Assembly (NCBI GenBank): GCA_029582165.1
Contig: CM055868.1
Coordinates: 11,886,001-11,950,000 of the forward strand
From: Portulaca oleracea
Lineage: Eukaryota > Streptophyta > Magnoliopsida > Caryophyllales > Portulacaceae
Reading direction: 5' to 3'
Length of the DNA: 64,000 nt
Shown piece by piece: positions 63,327 through 64,000 of the stretch (positions within the stretch are counted from its first letter, which is position 1; each line of letters opens with the position of its first letter). The translations under genes were made by a program, and so were the position numbers. Under the pieces are notes generated by a model that saw only the letters and a list, made by a program, of their open reading frames with translations, made no database searches and was not told the origin of the DNA.

Positions 63327-64000
63327 TTTTTTTTTTGAATTCGGCTAAAACTCCAACATCTAGGTTTTGAGTAGAGTGCCCCTTTTTAGCTAACCAGTCT
63401 GCTGCCATATTGACTTCCCTAAAAATATGTTCAACCGAAACATCCTCAAACATTTTAAAATACATCTTAATATCTCTAATAGTCATATTAATCTGCCACT
63501 ACACTTTGAAAACGCTTTTAATTTCCTGAACAAGAATCAAGTTGTCACTTTCAATCTGTACCTTCTTACAATCTGCTTGAAGAGCTTGCTCAACCCCTAC
63601 TTTGAGAGCCAGGACTTCTGCAAGTAGAATAGGTTTCGAGTGGAATTTGAAGCACCTAGCAGGAAGGAGTTTACCCAGATAGTAACGTATGAAGAACCCA
63701 GGTGCTGCTCCATGTTGAGTAACTAAGTAATCACAATTGAGTTTAACCCACCCGGGATTAGGATGACCCCAAGCAATATGCAACGTCTTCTGGGAACGAG
63801 AAGAAGTGACCCACCGCCTTTAAGGAGAACAGGGAGAAGCGTTGAAGGAGCTTTAAGCTTGCCACTCCGCGTAATTCTTCTTAGCCCGAATAATAACTCA
63901 ATCTAATACTGTTGAAAACGGAATTGTTGTAGGTGCACTCATTCCTCTCTTTCCAAATGATCCAGAGGAGGTAAGTGGCTCTTTTGAGCTCACTAAGGGA
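63327..64000 (-). pseudogene. LINE 3' end with RNase H-like domain (reverse strand)
   Basis: The reverse strand reads LLWIIWKERNECTYN (about 63950), then an RNase H fold: LAEVLALKVGVEQALQA, VQIESDNLILVQE and, after a stop near 63497, EHIFREVNMAADWLAKKGH. This is the C-terminal part of ORF2 in plant LINEs. A T10 run at 63327-63336 is the poly(A) tail. The rest lies beyond the right edge. A stop and a frame change show that it is not functional. Confidence 0.85.

Overview
The window is nuclear DNA of a flowering plant, most likely a eudicot. It has spliced genes with GT..AG introns, a chloroplast-targeted haem/chlorophyll enzyme, a nuclear copy of plastid ycf1, and a dense layer of plant transposons (Cassandra TRIMs, MULEs, hAT and Stowaway MITEs, Ty3/gypsy and Ty1/copia elements, LINEs). 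I could not name the species.

Left part (1-16.6 kb) is the gene-bearing part. HEMB (5-aminolevulinate dehydratase) reads left to right in 12 coding exons at 625-4974 and rebuilds to 431 codons. A second gene, 11 exons at 12028-16568 and 269 codons, encodes a coiled-coil protein I do not recognise. Termini of one Mutator-like (MULE) TIR family lie a few hundred bp upstream of each gene. Between the genes are a 753-bp Cassandra TRIM, a 309-bp TRIM, several MITEs and a decayed LINE-like stretch.

Middle (17-29 kb) is a layered palindrome. Two decayed FAR1/MULE transposase copies face each other (+ strand 18.1-19.6 kb, - strand 27.4-29.1 kb). Between them is a small MULE (9-bp target duplication TAAACCAAA), and inside that a complete Ty3/gypsy element with two 1263-bp LTRs and a gag-pol broken by stops.

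30-50.6 kb is one old LINE (ORF1 with a DUF4283-like domain, then endonuclease, reverse transcriptase and RNase H). Later insertions split it: a gag-only LTR element (30410-36244) that itself holds a hAT MITE and a 1.7-kb solo LTR; a decayed Ty1/copia element (39637-47843) holding another hAT MITE; and a hAT element (48361-48977). Most insertions are framed by target-site duplications, so their order can be read.

50.6-64 kb has no host gene that I can support. It holds MULE-type and Stowaway MITEs, a TIR element carrying a plastid ycf1 fragment, a Cassandra solo LTR, a cluster of PIF/Harbinger-like MITEs, two larger hAT elements, and the 3' end of another LINE running off the right edge.

The least expected signal is shared by the LTRs of three unrelated retroelements. 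Each carries a short array of 14-17 bp palindromes (different sequences) repeated at a pitch of about 21 bp.
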